Source of the DNA: Novosphingobium silvae
GTDB taxonomy: Bacteria > Pseudomonadota > Alphaproteobacteria > Sphingomonadales > Sphingomonadaceae
Assembly (NCBI RefSeq): GCF_009856825.1
Contig: NZ_WVTD01000007.1
Coordinates: 151,543 to 215,542 of the forward strand
DNA length: 64,000 bases
Direction of reading: 5' to 3'
Below the pieces are notes generated by a model. That model was not told the DNA's origin. It was given only the letters and a program-made list of their open reading frames with translations, and did no database searches. Each line of letters starts with the position of its first letter. Within the stretch, counting starts at the first letter, position 1. Positions 39,564 to 48,337 of this stretch are shown one piece after another. The position numbers were made by a program, and so were the translations under genes.

Positions 39564-39754
39564 GAATTTTGGGTCCTGATGTTTGAAATGGTAAATAGTG
39601 CGAGCCAGCCTGCGACACCGAAGGTCGAAGCGGCCACGATGCCGAGGGCACAGTCCAGCGGGAGAGGGGTGAGGTCCATCAGACTGATGGCTGACGTGCC
39701 AGTCAGCACCAGCACGTTGCCGATAGCGAGCGCCTTGAGGACGTCATTCGTCAT
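39560..39754 (-). CDS. 64-residue membrane protein
   Basis: It has hydrophobic helices at about residues 7-25 (KALAIGNVLVLTGTSAISLM) and 34-55 (ALGIVAASTFGVAGWLALFT). The start overlaps the end of the upstream gene by 11 bases. Function unknown. Confidence 0.55.
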   Translation of the reverse strand: MTNDVLKALAIGNVLVLTGTSAISLMDLTPLPLDCALGIVAASTFGVAGWLALFTISNIRTQNS

Positions 39755-39992
39755 CGGCCATCTCCTCAAGCATGTAGTGGAAGAGGCCTTGAACGCGCTG
39801 GAACTCGATGATGTACGCTTCGGTCGCCGAATCCCAAAAGCGACCGTGACCGCGCTCCTCCAGAAGAAAGAGGAAATCGTCGGTCTGCTCGGGCGGGAGA
39901 GCGATGCGGCCATCGACGACGTCGAGGAACCACAGCTTTGTGCCCATGTTGATCGTGCCGTCGTCGTCATAGAGGTGGGAATAGGTGCTCAT
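39744..39992 (-). CDS. Small acidic phage protein
   Basis: The 82-residue protein (MSTYSHLYDDDGTINMGTKL ... HYMLEEMADDE) is the first gene of a four-gene operon ending with the HNH enzyme. TAAATA is five bases before its ATG. The strongly acidic composition could suit a DNA-mimic or a chaperone; nothing more can be said. Confidence 0.6.
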   Translation of the reverse strand: MSTYSHLYDDDGTINMGTKLWFLDVVDGRIALPPEQTDDFLFLLEERGHGRFWDSATEAYIIEFQRVQGLFHYMLEEMADDE

Positions 39993-40194
39993 GGACCTAT
40001 TTATCGAATGGATAGTCGATCACGGCTCGGCGGTAGCAATCCTAGACTGGGCTTGCGTCATCACTCGTATCGCGAATGATCAAGCTGGAGAAATGCTCCG
40101 GCTATTGGTCTTTCCGAGTAAAAATCCCAATATTGATCGCTATATTTTCATGATAATCGTGCAGCGGGTGGCGTTATTAGGAGGAAGCCCATGA
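39991..40194 (+). CDS. Doubtful small ORF before the 92-residue gene
   Basis: The frame ends in an ATGA overlap with the next gene, which hints at coupled translation, but its start region is the promoter and start of the divergent gene. The sequence (MDLFIEWIVDHGSAVAILDW) is mildly hydrophobic. It may be a real small gene or just leader sequence. Confidence 0.3.
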   Translation: MDLFIEWIVDHGSAVAILDWACVITRIANDQAGEMLRLLVFPSKNPNIDRYIFMIIVQRVALLGGSP

Positions 40195-40469
40195 CAGAAA
40201 ATGTTGCTGATCTTAATATAGATGTTCAAAGTATCCCCGAATTCGACGGACCCGTTGGGGAAGTGCAACAGTTCTTGTATACGCATTTCGCTAAAACGCG
40301 GACTGTAAGGCGGCAGAATGGCAATGTGTACGGAAACTGGGAGGACAGTTTTGCAGGAGCCTGTTCAGGGGCTTTCCAGCGGTCAATCCCGGAAGGGGCT
40401 ATCGTCGAGATTTCTAACGCGGGCACATGCCCGCGCGGAGAGCCTTTGATGAAGGCGGTTCACAACTAA
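40191..40469 (+). CDS. 92-residue phage protein of unknown function
   Basis: AGGAGGAAGCCC directly precedes the ATG, the best ribosome site of the prophage. The protein (MTENVADLNIDVQSIPEFDG ... GNVYGNWEDSFAGACSGAF) has a mixed fold with two Cys. The stop is the TAA of a TAAATA motif. It is divergent from the HNH operon and next to the integrase, where regulators and excisionases are often found, but it carries no recognisable HTH. Confidence 0.6.
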   Translation: MTENVADLNIDVQSIPEFDGPVGEVQQFLYTHFAKTRTVRRQNGNVYGNWEDSFAGACSGAFQRSIPEGAIVEISNAGTCPRGEPLMKAVHN

Positions 40470-40475
40470 ATATTG

Positions 40476-40516
40476 GCCATCGTGCAAATCTGACGAAGTC
40501 TGACTTGCACGATGGC
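40476..40516. terminator. Perfect 12-bp stem between early gene and integrase
   Basis: GCCATCGTGCAA (40476-40487) pairs with TTGCACGATGGC (40505-40516). It lies between two converging genes and likely ends both. Confidence 0.7.
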
Positions 40517-40524
40517 ATTGCCTG

Positions 40525-41826
40525 TCAGTAGCGGTCGAAGGCCTCGCCGCCGACTATCCGGCGAACTTCGTCCTCCCACACTTTAAGCACCTTTCGCTTC
40601 TCCTTGAGGTACTGGTGCTTGTTGTAGACGTTCGCAACCTTACCGCCGACCTTGTGCGCCATGACACGTTCGATATGGTTCTCGTCGAGCACGGTGTCCT
40701 CCTCATCGTCGAGGATGGCATTCGCAAGGGTGGAGAAGGTACGACGGAGATCGTGTGGTGTCCATCGTTCATAGGTCTTCCCAGATGTCTCTGCCTTTCG
40801 CTCCATCATAGCGTTCAAGAAATTCAACGCTCTGCCTAACTCATAATCGGAATATGGGGCTTGCTTGAGATATGAGCGCTGCGACGGGAAAACGAAATCG
40901 AATTTGTGCGCGCCAAGGCGACCTTCAATCAGACTTCGCGCCTTATCGCCAAATGGCGTAATATGTGCCCGTTTGGACTTCATGCGCCTTTCGGACAAAT
41001 CCATCAAAGATCGGGTCATGTCTAATTCCTCGCGCACAAGTTCTAATACCTCATCGCGGCGCTGGCCGGTGAGGAGAAGAACGAGGAAATACGCACGTGC
41101 AGTGGCGTCAAGTTCGCCGACTGCATCCCAGAACCATCTGACCTCGACCTCAGACAAGGTTCGGTCAGCCTCGTTCTGTTTGTCGGTCTTGAGGCGTCTA
41201 GCCGGGGAATCGGAGAGACCCGTTCTAGCCTCAGACTCCTCGGCCCAAGTGAAGAACCGCTTCACATACCGGACGGCGTTGTTGAAAGCTGCGCGTTTGC
41301 CCGCCGACTTGATGGGGTCTACGATATCCGCGAGTTCGAGGTAGGTAATATCTGTAAGAAGCTTTTCGCCGATGGCAGACGCAAACAGGCGGTTCCACGT
41401 CTGGCGCTTGTCTATCAGCGTTCGCTCAGCGTTTTCCTCAGTTGCCTCCGCCTCGTGGACATAGATGTCCCATGCTTCCTGACAGGTCATCACCTTTCGG
41501 CTGGGCTTTGCAGTCGGTCCGGTAGGCTCGTCCGGAGCGCCGTTGCCGAACTCCGCATATACGTTAACGCCTTGGGCATTCTTAGCATTGATCTCGTTTG
41601 CCCACTCACGAGCTTGTTTCAACGACATCCCACGCCCGGAGTCATAGCGCCCCCCTGTGATCTTGCGGGGTTCGCCTCTTACTCGACCTTGCCATTGCCA
41701 GACGCCACCACGCTTGCCGACAACGAAGGCCAGCCCCGGAGTGCCGTCGGCAAACCGGGCAGGCATCCGGGCGGCGTCGGCTGCCTTCACCTCGGCAGGC
41801 GTCAACATGGTTTTGGCTTTCGCCAT
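40525..41826 (-). CDS. int: Tyrosine recombinase (phage integrase)
   Basis: The 433-residue protein starts at ATG 41826 with GGAGGTATACCC upstream. It has an N-terminal DUF4102-like arm-binding part (TPAEVKAADAARMPARFADG), a core-binding helical domain, and a catalytic domain with Arg in TGQRRDEVLEL, the H-x-x-R box WTPHDLRRTFST, a His in VMAHKVGG and the Tyr in VANVYNKHQY. It inserts and removes the prophage by site-specific recombination. Repeats at 41855-41970 are likely its arm sites. It is at the prophage border next to the host mscS-like gene. Confidence 0.95.
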   Translation of the reverse strand: MAKAKTMLTPAEVKAADAARMPARFADGTPGLAFVVGKRGGVWQWQGRVRGEPRKITGGRYDSGRGMSLKQAREWANEINAKNAQGVNVYAEFGNGAPDEPTGPTAKPSRKVMTCQEAWDIYVHEAEATEENAERTLIDKRQTWNRLFASAIGEKLLTDITYLELADIVDPIKSAGKRAAFNNAVRYVKRFFTWAEESEARTGLSDSPARRLKTDKQNEADRTLSEVEVRWFWDAVGELDATARAYFLVLLLTGQRRDEVLELVREELDMTRSLMDLSERRMKSKRAHITPFGDKARSLIEGRLGAHKFDFVFPSQRSYLKQAPYSDYELGRALNFLNAMMERKAETSGKTYERWTPHDLRRTFSTLANAILDDEEDTVLDENHIERVMAHKVGGKVANVYNKHQYLKEKRKVLKVWEDEVRRIVGGEAFDRY

Positions 41827-41854
41827 GGGTATACCTCCGGTCAAAAGGGCCGGA

Positions 41855-41970
41855 TGTATCCTAGAAGGAAGTATCCTAGTTGTATCCTAGCCGTGTGCCA
41901 GAGCTTGCTAAAACCGAACTAGGATACACGCAAGGCCAAATCGGGTCTCCCGTGTCAGTTTGTATCTTAG
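41855..41970. repeat. Five TGTATCCTAG-type repeats, likely integrase arm sites / att region
   Basis: TGTATCCTAG at 41855-41864 and 41881-41890, AGTATCCTAG at 41870-41879, the inverted CTAGGATACA at 41919-41928, and TGTATCTTAG at 41961-41970. They lie between the integrase start and the end of the host mscS-like gene, so they mark the attachment end of the prophage. The core site cannot be fixed because the other end is outside the window. Confidence 0.65.
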
Positions 41971-41991
41971 CTATCAGGCGGGCGCTGATTG

Positions 41992-43002
41992 CTACTGGCT
42001 CCGCAACGCTTCTATCAAGTCGCGCAAAGCTTCGGTGTCGCGAAGGTTCAAATCGCGCTGGGGGAAGGGCACCTTGATCCCATTCGCTCGCATTAGCTTC
42101 CAAAGACCTTTAAGTACCTCAGAACGCACATTTCCTGTGCCTTCCTCAGGGTCGGTGATCCAGACGTGGATGACGAAAGCGAAGCCGTTTTCGGTGAAGC
42201 TGTCGAGCCAGACGGTCGGTGGAGGTGCCGCGAGAACACGCTTCACCGAGCGCGCGGCCTCGAGCATTAAGCCTTCGGCCTCCTCAAGATCGGTCGCATA
42301 GGGAACCGATACCGGAACTTGGATACGCACGTTCTTCGAGGAATAGGACCAGTTCTCCACCTGATTGACCATCAGGTTTTCGTTCGGGATGAGATATTCT
42401 TTCTGGTCGCGCGTGGTAAGCGAGACGGCACGGATCCCGATGCGGCGGATCTGCCCGAAAGTGTACTGTCCGCTCTGGTCGGCGATGGCGATGACGTCGC
42501 CCGGCTTGATGGACTTGTCCATCAGCAGGATTATTCCCGCGATGAGGTTGCCGAAGGTCTTCTGCAGGCCAAAGCCGATCGCGAGGCCGAACGCACCCGA
42601 GAATACCGTAAGGGCGGTCAGGTCGATCCCCAGCACGTCCACGCCGACGAGGAAAGCGACCGTCCAGATCAGAAGACTGACCATCTTCTCGATCAGCAGG
42701 CGCTGAGTGAGGTCGAGCCTCTTCGCTCGCGCGAGCAGGCGGCTTGAGAGTCGGCTGGCGCTCCAGGCAAGCGTGACGACCAGTGCAAGCACCGATACGA
42801 CGACTACGAAATCCCAAAGCGACAGGCGCGCCGAGCCTACCTGCAATGCCAGCCTGTCGAGCGTGTCGACGACGTCCCCGACCGTATCACTGCGTGACGA
42901 GACGGCTTCCTTGATGCCATCGGCACCGGAAATCTGTGGTTCTTCGATCACCACCGCCGTGGCAGTAGCTGTAGGTGTCGGAGTGGCGGCCGGAGTGTTC
43001 AA
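41992..43002 (-). CDS. Small-conductance mechanosensitive channel (MscS family)
   Basis: The 336-residue protein starts at a TTG that overlaps the stop of the beta-lyase gene (TTGA). It has three or four N-terminal membrane helices (VVVVSVLALVVTLAWSASRL), the pore helix with Gly/Ala pattern (VFSGAFGLAIGFGLQKTFGN), then the cytoplasmic vestibule with YLIPNENLMVNQVENWSYSS and a hydrophilic C-terminus. MscS channels release solutes under osmotic downshock. The prophage lies immediately downstream; the gene itself is intact. Confidence 0.88.
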   Translation of the reverse strand: MNTPAATPTPTATATAVVIEEPQISGADGIKEAVSSRSDTVGDVVDTLDRLALQVGSARLSLWDFVVVVSVLALVVTLAWSASRLSSRLLARAKRLDLTQRLLIEKMVSLLIWTVAFLVGVDVLGIDLTALTVFSGAFGLAIGFGLQKTFGNLIAGIILLMDKSIKPGDVIAIADQSGQYTFGQIRRIGIRAVSLTTRDQKEYLIPNENLMVNQVENWSYSSKNVRIQVPVSVPYATDLEEAEGLMLEAARSVKRVLAAPPPTVWLDSFTENGFAFVIHVWITDPEEGTGNVRSEVLKGLWKLMRANGIKVPFPQRDLNLRDTEALRDLIEALRSQ

Positions 43003-44255
43003 GCTTCGCGCCAGGCGTCGAGCGCCTGCTCGAGATCGGCGATGAGATCGGCCGGATCTTCCAGCCCAATTGACAATCGAACGCCGTAACGATCGTCGCC
43101 GTCTGCGCCGCCCGGCGGCCATGACATGACGCTGCGGTATCCCGAGGGTTCGACCGGAACCACGAGGCTTTCGAACCCGCCCCAGGAATAGCCGATCCCG
43201 AACAGCCGCAGGGCATCGACGAAGCGGTTGCGCGCCGCGGCGCTGCTTCCCCTGAAGACGAAGCTGAACAATCCGCAGCCACCCGTGAAGTCGCGCTGCC
43301 ACAGTTCATGTCCGGGCGCGCCGGGAAGCATCGGGCAAAGCACCTGCGCGATTTCCGGCCGTTCCGCCAGATGCCCCGCGATCGTCAGCGCACTTTCGGT
43401 TTCCTGCTTCAGCCGCAGATGGAGCGTGCGCAACCCGCGAAGCGCGAGAGCGGCATCGTCCGGTGACACGATGTTGCCCAGCTGCTGCGCGCGTTCGCGT
43501 AGCTGCGCGTAGAGCTGGGGACCCGCGCTGGCGCTGCCCATCATGAGGTCGGAATGTCCGCCCACATGTTTCGTGAGCGCCATCACCACCACATCGACGC
43601 CGCGCTCCAGCCCCTGGAAGCCAAGCGGGCCTGCCCAGGTGTTGTCCAGCACCGAGGTGGCACCCTTTTCCCGCGCGATACTGGCGAGAAGCGGGACGTC
43701 GCAGACTTCCATGGAGAGGCTTCCCGGTGCCTCAAGCAGCACAGCCCGCGTGCGTTCGCAGAAGAGGGCTGCGTAGGCCTTCGGATCGAGCGGATCGTAG
43801 AAGCGGGTTTCGACCCCCAGGTCCGACAGAAGACCGGTGCCCATCGAACGAGTCGGGTCGTAAGCATTGTCGGCAACGAGCAGAACGTCACCTGGACGAA
43901 GAAGCGTGAGCATGACGCCAGCGATCGCCGCCACGCCTGACGGGTACAGGACCGTGCCCGCAGCGCCCGGTTCGAGCGAGGTCAGCGCATCTGCGAGGGC
44001 CCATTGAGTAGGAGCTCCGCGCCTTCCGTAGAAGAAGCGGCCTTCCTCATTCGTGCGGCGGCCTTCGAATAGTGCGGCCGTGTCCTGGTACAGGTGCGTA
44101 CTGGCACGCCAGACCGGCGGATTGACCACCGCTCCGGTCCAGGCGGCGCGTCGCCCGGCATTCACGATCCGCGTCGCTGCCGCCACATCGTCCATGTCCT
44201 TGCTGCTGTCCAACTCAATCTCCAGGTTTTGGACGGACAAACTAGTAGTTTTCAA
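42999..44255 (-). CDS. metC: Cystathionine beta-lyase, PLP-dependent
   Basis: The Cys/Met-metabolism PLP-enzyme fold is clear: TSLEPGAAGTVLYPSGVAAI, DNTWAGPLGFQGLERGVDVV and the PLP lysine in MALTKHVGGHSDLMMGSAS near residue 223. It cleaves cystathionine to homocysteine, ammonia and pyruvate in methionine synthesis. The open frame begins with a TTG at 44255; the ATG at 44195 (MDDVAAATRIVNAGR) is the likelier start by comparison with the family. It is the first gene of a two-gene unit with the mechanosensitive channel. Confidence 0.88.
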   Translation of the reverse strand: MKTTSLSVQNLEIELDSSKDMDDVAAATRIVNAGRRAAWTGAVVNPPVWRASTHLYQDTAALFEGRRTNEEGRFFYGRRGAPTQWALADALTSLEPGAAGTVLYPSGVAAIAGVMLTLLRPGDVLLVADNAYDPTRSMGTGLLSDLGVETRFYDPLDPKAYAALFCERTRAVLLEAPGSLSMEVCDVPLLASIAREKGATSVLDNTWAGPLGFQGLERGVDVVVMALTKHVGGHSDLMMGSASAGPQLYAQLRERAQQLGNIVSPDDAALALRGLRTLHLRLKQETESALTIAGHLAERPEIAQVLCPMLPGAPGHELWQRDFTGGCGLFSFVFRGSSAAARNRFVDALRLFGIGYSWGGFESLVVPVEPSGYRSVMSWPPGGADGDDRYGVRLSIGLEDPADLIADLEQALDAWREA

Positions 44256-44267
44256 CGAGGCGGCAAG

Positions 44268-45560
44268 TCATCCGGCGGCCCGCTGGAGATCGGTGGCGAG
44301 GAGGGGATAGGAGCGCGCGGCTTCGACCTCGCGCGCTGCAAGTTCGCGCATTTCACGGGGACCAAGGTCGGTGCGAATGGGTGCAAGTGCGGCAGCGCCG
44401 CTGTCCTGTCCTACCGTGAACACGCGGCGAAGCAGCGGTGCCCCGCTCGCGTCGACGATTGCGATCCGCACCAGTGGGACGAAGAACGTGGCATTTGCCT
44501 GTTGCAACGGCGGGATGGCGTTGAGGGGCAACTGGATCTGGCCCGTCAGTTCGACTGTCTCGCCGGCGGGTGCGGCAGGCACGGTTTTCAGCAGCGCCAA
44601 GGCCTCGATAGCAGGTGCCAGCTGTTGATCCGGCGAGATCGACGCATGAGCGCCGATCATGTCGCCGAGGAGGCGTCCTCCGGCAAAGTCGTGCTCCGGC
44701 GCGATGGAGATTCGGAACTGCAGCGTGGCATAGACGAGCGAAAGGCGAAGCCATGCAGGCTCGAGTGTAAGCGCGGCAAGGCCACCGGGCTCTTGCGCCA
44801 CGGGTATGTTGGCGCGCGGTTCGACGCGCGACGGCGGGCGCCGGTCAGCCGCGAAAGGCAGTGGAGCGGCAGGCGAGGGCTGGGGAGCCTTGGAGAGCAC
44901 GCGCGTGTTCTGTACATCTTCGGCGGTCCGTTCCGGTCCATCATCGGTGCTTGAGCTGCGAGGAGCCACGGCCTCCGACTTTCGCCTGCGTAGCGTCAGG
45001 AAGACGCTGAGGCCGATGAGCAGCATCAGAGGAACGGCCCACCACCACGCTGGAATGGGAGAGGATACCGCCGGGGACGCGGCTTCCGAGGGAACGGCAG
45101 GCGTGCCTGCAAAGGTTGGCGATCCCGTCGGCTCCGCGGCAATCGGCTCAGGTGCAGGAACTGCAGACGGAGCAGTCGTCGTCACGGGCTCGGGTTGCGC
45201 GGCCGTCTGAGTAGAGGACGGCTGCGTGGCAGGTGAGGTGGGGGGCGCTGGCTGCGGGGCTGGCGCATCCCTTGCCGTCGGCGACGGGCGCGGGAGGGGC
45301 GTTGTGGGCGCGGGCGGCGGCACGTTCAGGGTGGGTGTGGGTACCGCACTTGGCACCGATCGGGGACGCACAACCGGGTTTTCCCCGTCGATCGGCCCCT
45401 GCACCGTGGGTGTACTTGGAGAACTGGTGGGTTCCGGCAGGCTCCAGTTTTCAGCCGACTGTGCCGAAGCCACCTGGGCACCGGCCAGCATGCCGGTAAG
45501 AACAATAGGCAGTGCGGCGGCCGCATGCCTTGCGCGCGAAGTGTAGATGTTGCCCCTCAT
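44268..45560 (-). CDS. Proline-rich membrane protein with signal peptide
   Basis: The 430-residue protein has an N-terminal signal sequence (AAAALPIVLTGMLAGAQVAS, cut near ASAQS). A long Pro/Thr/Ser/Ala-rich region (residues 35-165) follows, then a helix at about 171-190 (AWWWAVPLMLLIGLSVFLTL), a basic turn (RRRKSE) and a C-terminal domain with beta-rich stretch (LSLVYATLQFRISIAPEHDF). The Pro-rich part may span the periplasm. The C-terminal domain is shared with sphingomonad proteins of unknown function; no enzyme motif is seen. Confidence 0.65.
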   Translation of the reverse strand: MRGNIYTSRARHAAAALPIVLTGMLAGAQVASAQSAENWSLPEPTSSPSTPTVQGPIDGENPVVRPRSVPSAVPTPTLNVPPPAPTTPLPRPSPTARDAPAPQPAPPTSPATQPSSTQTAAQPEPVTTTAPSAVPAPEPIAAEPTGSPTFAGTPAVPSEAASPAVSSPIPAWWWAVPLMLLIGLSVFLTLRRRKSEAVAPRSSSTDDGPERTAEDVQNTRVLSKAPQPSPAAPLPFAADRRPPSRVEPRANIPVAQEPGGLAALTLEPAWLRLSLVYATLQFRISIAPEHDFAGGRLLGDMIGAHASISPDQQLAPAIEALALLKTVPAAPAGETVELTGQIQLPLNAIPPLQQANATFFVPLVRIAIVDASGAPLLRRVFTVGQDSGAAALAPIRTDLGPREMRELAAREVEAARSYPLLATDLQRAAG

Positions 45561-45685
45561 GACCCTGCCATCGTCGCCCGAGCGCCCGTGAACCGAGCGT
45601 TAATGCAGCGTCTCTACACGACAGACTGTTCATTGTCCCGGCCGATAGCACGAGAGATGCCTTGTCATGCTGCGGGCTTGGCGGC

Positions 45686-46177
45686 ATGGCTGATGCCATG
45701 AGTGGACCATCTTCCGAAAGCGATGCGGCGCAAATGCCGTTGCATCTGGGGCAGGCAAGCAAGCTGCCCGAATCTCCCGAAGCGGCTGTGCTGGACTATG
45801 TGCCGAATCCGCGCGCAGGCAGCCTCTATCTCGTGCGTTTTGCAGCGCCTGAGTTCACGTCGCTTTGCCCGGTGACGGGACAGCCCGATTTCGCGCACCT
45901 GGTTCTGGATTACGCGCCAGACGAGTCGATCGTCGAATCAAAGAGCCTGAAGCTTTTCCTCGGCTCCTTCCGCAATCACTGCGGTTTCCACGAAGACGTG
46001 ACGGTCGGGATCGGGCAGCGCCTTTTCGATGAAATGAAGCCGAGGTGGCTGCGCATCGGAGGATATTGGTATCCCAGAGGCGGCATTCCGATCGACGTGT
46101 TCTGGCAGTCTGATACTCCGCCGGAAGGCCTTTGGGTGCCGGATCAGGGCGTGCAAAGCTACCGGGGACGCGGCTGA
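45686..46177 (+). CDS. queF: NADPH-dependent 7-cyano-7-deazaguanine reductase (QueF)
   Basis: The protein has about 163 residues (start at 45686 or 45698). [20 protein letters not shown] holds the nucleophile Cys and Asp of the tunnel-fold family, and [20 protein letters not shown] is the QueF signature for substrate and NADPH binding. It reduces preQ0 to preQ1 in queuosine synthesis. The length fits the short unimodular class. Confidence 0.93.
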   Translation: MADAMSGPSSESDAAQMPLHLGQASKLPESPEAAVLDYVPNPRAGSLYLVRFAAPEFTSLCPVTGQPDFAHLVLDYAPDESIVESKSLKLFLGSFRNHCGFHEDVTVGIGQRLFDEMKPRWLRIGGYWYPRGGIPIDVFWQSDTPPEGLWVPDQGVQSYRGRG

Positions 46178-46192
46178 CCCCAGCGCTATCGG

Positions 46193-46465
46193 TCAATAGG
46201 CCGCATCGGCAAAGCGCGCGCCGTTGACGCGCGTCAGGTCGATCACGCCGGTGCCGATCGACGCCATCTGCCGATTGCTGAGGCACTGGGCGTACACCGT
46301 CGGAGCCTCGGCACGGCGCGCTGCATCGGTGTTTAGCGCATCGTCCAGCCGGGCATTGCAGAGCGACTTGGTTTCATAGGTCTGGACCGGAGTAGCGAGC
46401 CGCTCGCAAGCCTTGCCGTCGTCCGAACAGGCGAACAGTGCAAGGGCGAAGAGAGTAGCGCTCAT
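46193..46465 (-). CDS. Small conserved protein of unknown function
   Basis: The 90-residue protein starts at ATG 46465 with GGAGACACACT upstream. It begins with a hydrophobic segment (MSATLFALALFACSDDGKAC) that could be a signal or lipoprotein-like anchor, followed by a helical part with three Cys. It converges with queF, 15 bp apart. Confidence 0.55.
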   Translation of the reverse strand: MSATLFALALFACSDDGKACERLATPVQTYETKSLCNARLDDALNTDAARRAEAPTVYAQCLSNRQMASIGTGVIDLTRVNGARFADAAY

Positions 46466-46609
46466 AGTGTGTCTCCTTCCATGCAAAGAGAACGGCTGGC
46501 CCACTACATGTATCCCGGTCGGCACTGAAAAAGCCGAATCCGATCAATATCGTGACGGTCGCCTTCGTGCCGGGAACCATGCCGCCGCCCGGGCGTAGTA
46601 TGCGCACTC

Positions 46610-48175
46610 ATGGACCAGACCAAAGCAAAGCTCGTCATCCGTCAGGCCAGTGTGGCGGATGCCCACGCGATCGCCCGTCTTTCCGTCAAGGTCTATGGCA
46701 AGGCAGACGCGTTCACCCGCGCGGAAATCCGCGGACAGGTCATCAACTTTCCGGAAGGCCAGTTCGTGGCCGAATACGAGGGCAAGGTCGTTGGTCACTG
46801 CGCCACGATGATCGTCACCTCGGAACTCGCCTTCAAGCCGCATACCTGGGAAGAGATCAGCAACGGCGGCTACGGTCGCCCTCCTGCGCCGGAAGGGGAT
46901 GTGCTCTACGGCTTCGAGGTATGCGTCGATCCCGACTATCGCCGGCTCCGCATCGGCCAGCGCCTGTATCGCAAGCGCCGGGAGGTGTGCCAGTACTTCG
47001 AGTTGAAGGGCATCGCCTTCGCAGGGCGAATGCCGGGCTACATGCGTCGCAAGCGGCAGTACCCCGATCCGGCCGACTATGTTCAGGCCGTGAAGGACAA
47101 GAAGCTTCGTGACCAGGTCATAAATTTCCAGATGAACGAGGGCTACGAGCCCCGGGGAATCCTGCCCGACTATATCCCCACCGACCGCGAGAGCGGAGGC
47201 AACGCGGTCTTGATGTACTGGACCAATCCTCTCGCTCCGCTCGACACTGGCAAGGCCGTTCCGGGCCTCAAGGAGCGCGTGCCCTCGAGCGTGCGGGTTG
47301 CGACCGTCCAGTTCCAGATGCGCAAGATCGAGACGATCGACCAGTTCGAGCATCAGGTCGAGTACTGGATAGACGTGGCCGCCGATTACGAGAGCGACTT
47401 CGTGGCGTTTCCTGAACTTTTCACTCTGGAGCTTCTCTCCATCGAGGAGACCAAGCTCGATCCGGTCGAAGCTATCGAGAAGGTGGCTACCTACACGGAA
47501 CGGTTCGTCGAGTTCATGCAGCGAATGGCGGTGAGCTACAACATCAACATCATCGGTGGCTCGCACCCGACCCGCGTGAGGCTGGGGCAAGGCAAGAGCG
47601 AGATTCGCAACATCGCTTATACCTTTCTTCGCGATGGATCGGTCCACGAGACGCAGAAGTTGCACCCCACGCCCTCGGAGCGGCGATGGTGGAACATCAG
47701 GGGCGGCTACGGCGCCAATGTCATCCCGACTGACTGCGGTCCGATCGGCGTGATGATCTGCTATGACAGCGAGTTCCCCGAAATTGCACGGCATCTGGTC
47801 AACCAGGGTGCACTGATGCTGTTCGTGCCGTTCTGCACGGACGAGAGGCGAGGGTACCTGCGCGTGCGGTATTGCGCACAGGCGCGGGCGGTGGAGAACC
47901 AGTGTTACGTGGTCACCTCAGGGGTCGTCGGCAATCTCCCCAACGTGGAGAACATGGATGTCCATTACGCCGAGAGCGCCATCCTGACGCCCAGCGACTT
48001 CCCATTCGCGCGTGACGGGGTTGCGGCAGACACCGCGCCAAATACCGAGACGATAGCGATAGCCGATCTCAGCCTGGACGCTCTGCTGACGGCGCGTCAG
48101 GCTGGTGCCGTGCAGAACCTCAAGGACCGTCGCTTCGACCTCTATCGCGTGGAATGGACACAAACCGGCGGTTGA
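46610..48175 (+). CDS. GNAT acetyltransferase fused to carbon-nitrogen hydrolase
   Basis: The 521-residue fusion has an N-terminal GNAT domain (residues 8-200; YGFEVCVDPDYRRLRIGQRL is the acetyl-CoA loop region) and a C-terminal nitrilase-family domain (residues 225-515) with the catalytic triad Glu in DFVAFPELFT, Lys in HETQKLHPTP and Cys in GVMICYDSEFPE. This fusion is conserved in several bacterial groups; the substrate is unknown. It is separately transcribed and divergent from the small gene at 46193-46465. Confidence 0.9.
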   Translation: MDQTKAKLVIRQASVADAHAIARLSVKVYGKADAFTRAEIRGQVINFPEGQFVAEYEGKVVGHCATMIVTSELAFKPHTWEEISNGGYGRPPAPEGDVLYGFEVCVDPDYRRLRIGQRLYRKRREVCQYFELKGIAFAGRMPGYMRRKRQYPDPADYVQAVKDKKLRDQVINFQMNEGYEPRGILPDYIPTDRESGGNAVLMYWTNPLAPLDTGKAVPGLKERVPSSVRVATVQFQMRKIETIDQFEHQVEYWIDVAADYESDFVAFPELFTLELLSIEETKLDPVEAIEKVATYTERFVEFMQRMAVSYNINIIGGSHPTRVRLGQGKSEIRNIAYTFLRDGSVHETQKLHPTPSERRWWNIRGGYGANVIPTDCGPIGVMICYDSEFPEIARHLVNQGALMLFVPFCTDERRGYLRVRYCAQARAVENQCYVVTSGVVGNLPNVENMDVHYAESAILTPSDFPFARDGVAADTAPNTETIAIADLSLDALLTARQAGAVQNLKDRRFDLYRVEWTQTGG

Positions 48176-48337
48176 TGTGGCGAGACCTGGTGCGGGCGTA
48201 AGCAGGACGAACGTTTCAAGGGTACCGGCAACGGTCAACGGCTGACCCGGGATAATCCACTTCCCATTTCCGACAATGGCGCGCCCGGGTGACATCTCAC
48301 ATGCTGAGTTTCTCGTTTGCGGTAGCGGGAGCAGTGG

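Noticed and set aside
39591..39596. TAAATA on the plus strand
   Set aside because: It lies inside a coding sequence, in a strand and place with no start codon downstream; treated as chance.
41827..41991. A tRNA gene as integration site
   Set aside because: No cloverleaf or tRNA 3' end could be found between the integrase and the host mscS-like gene.
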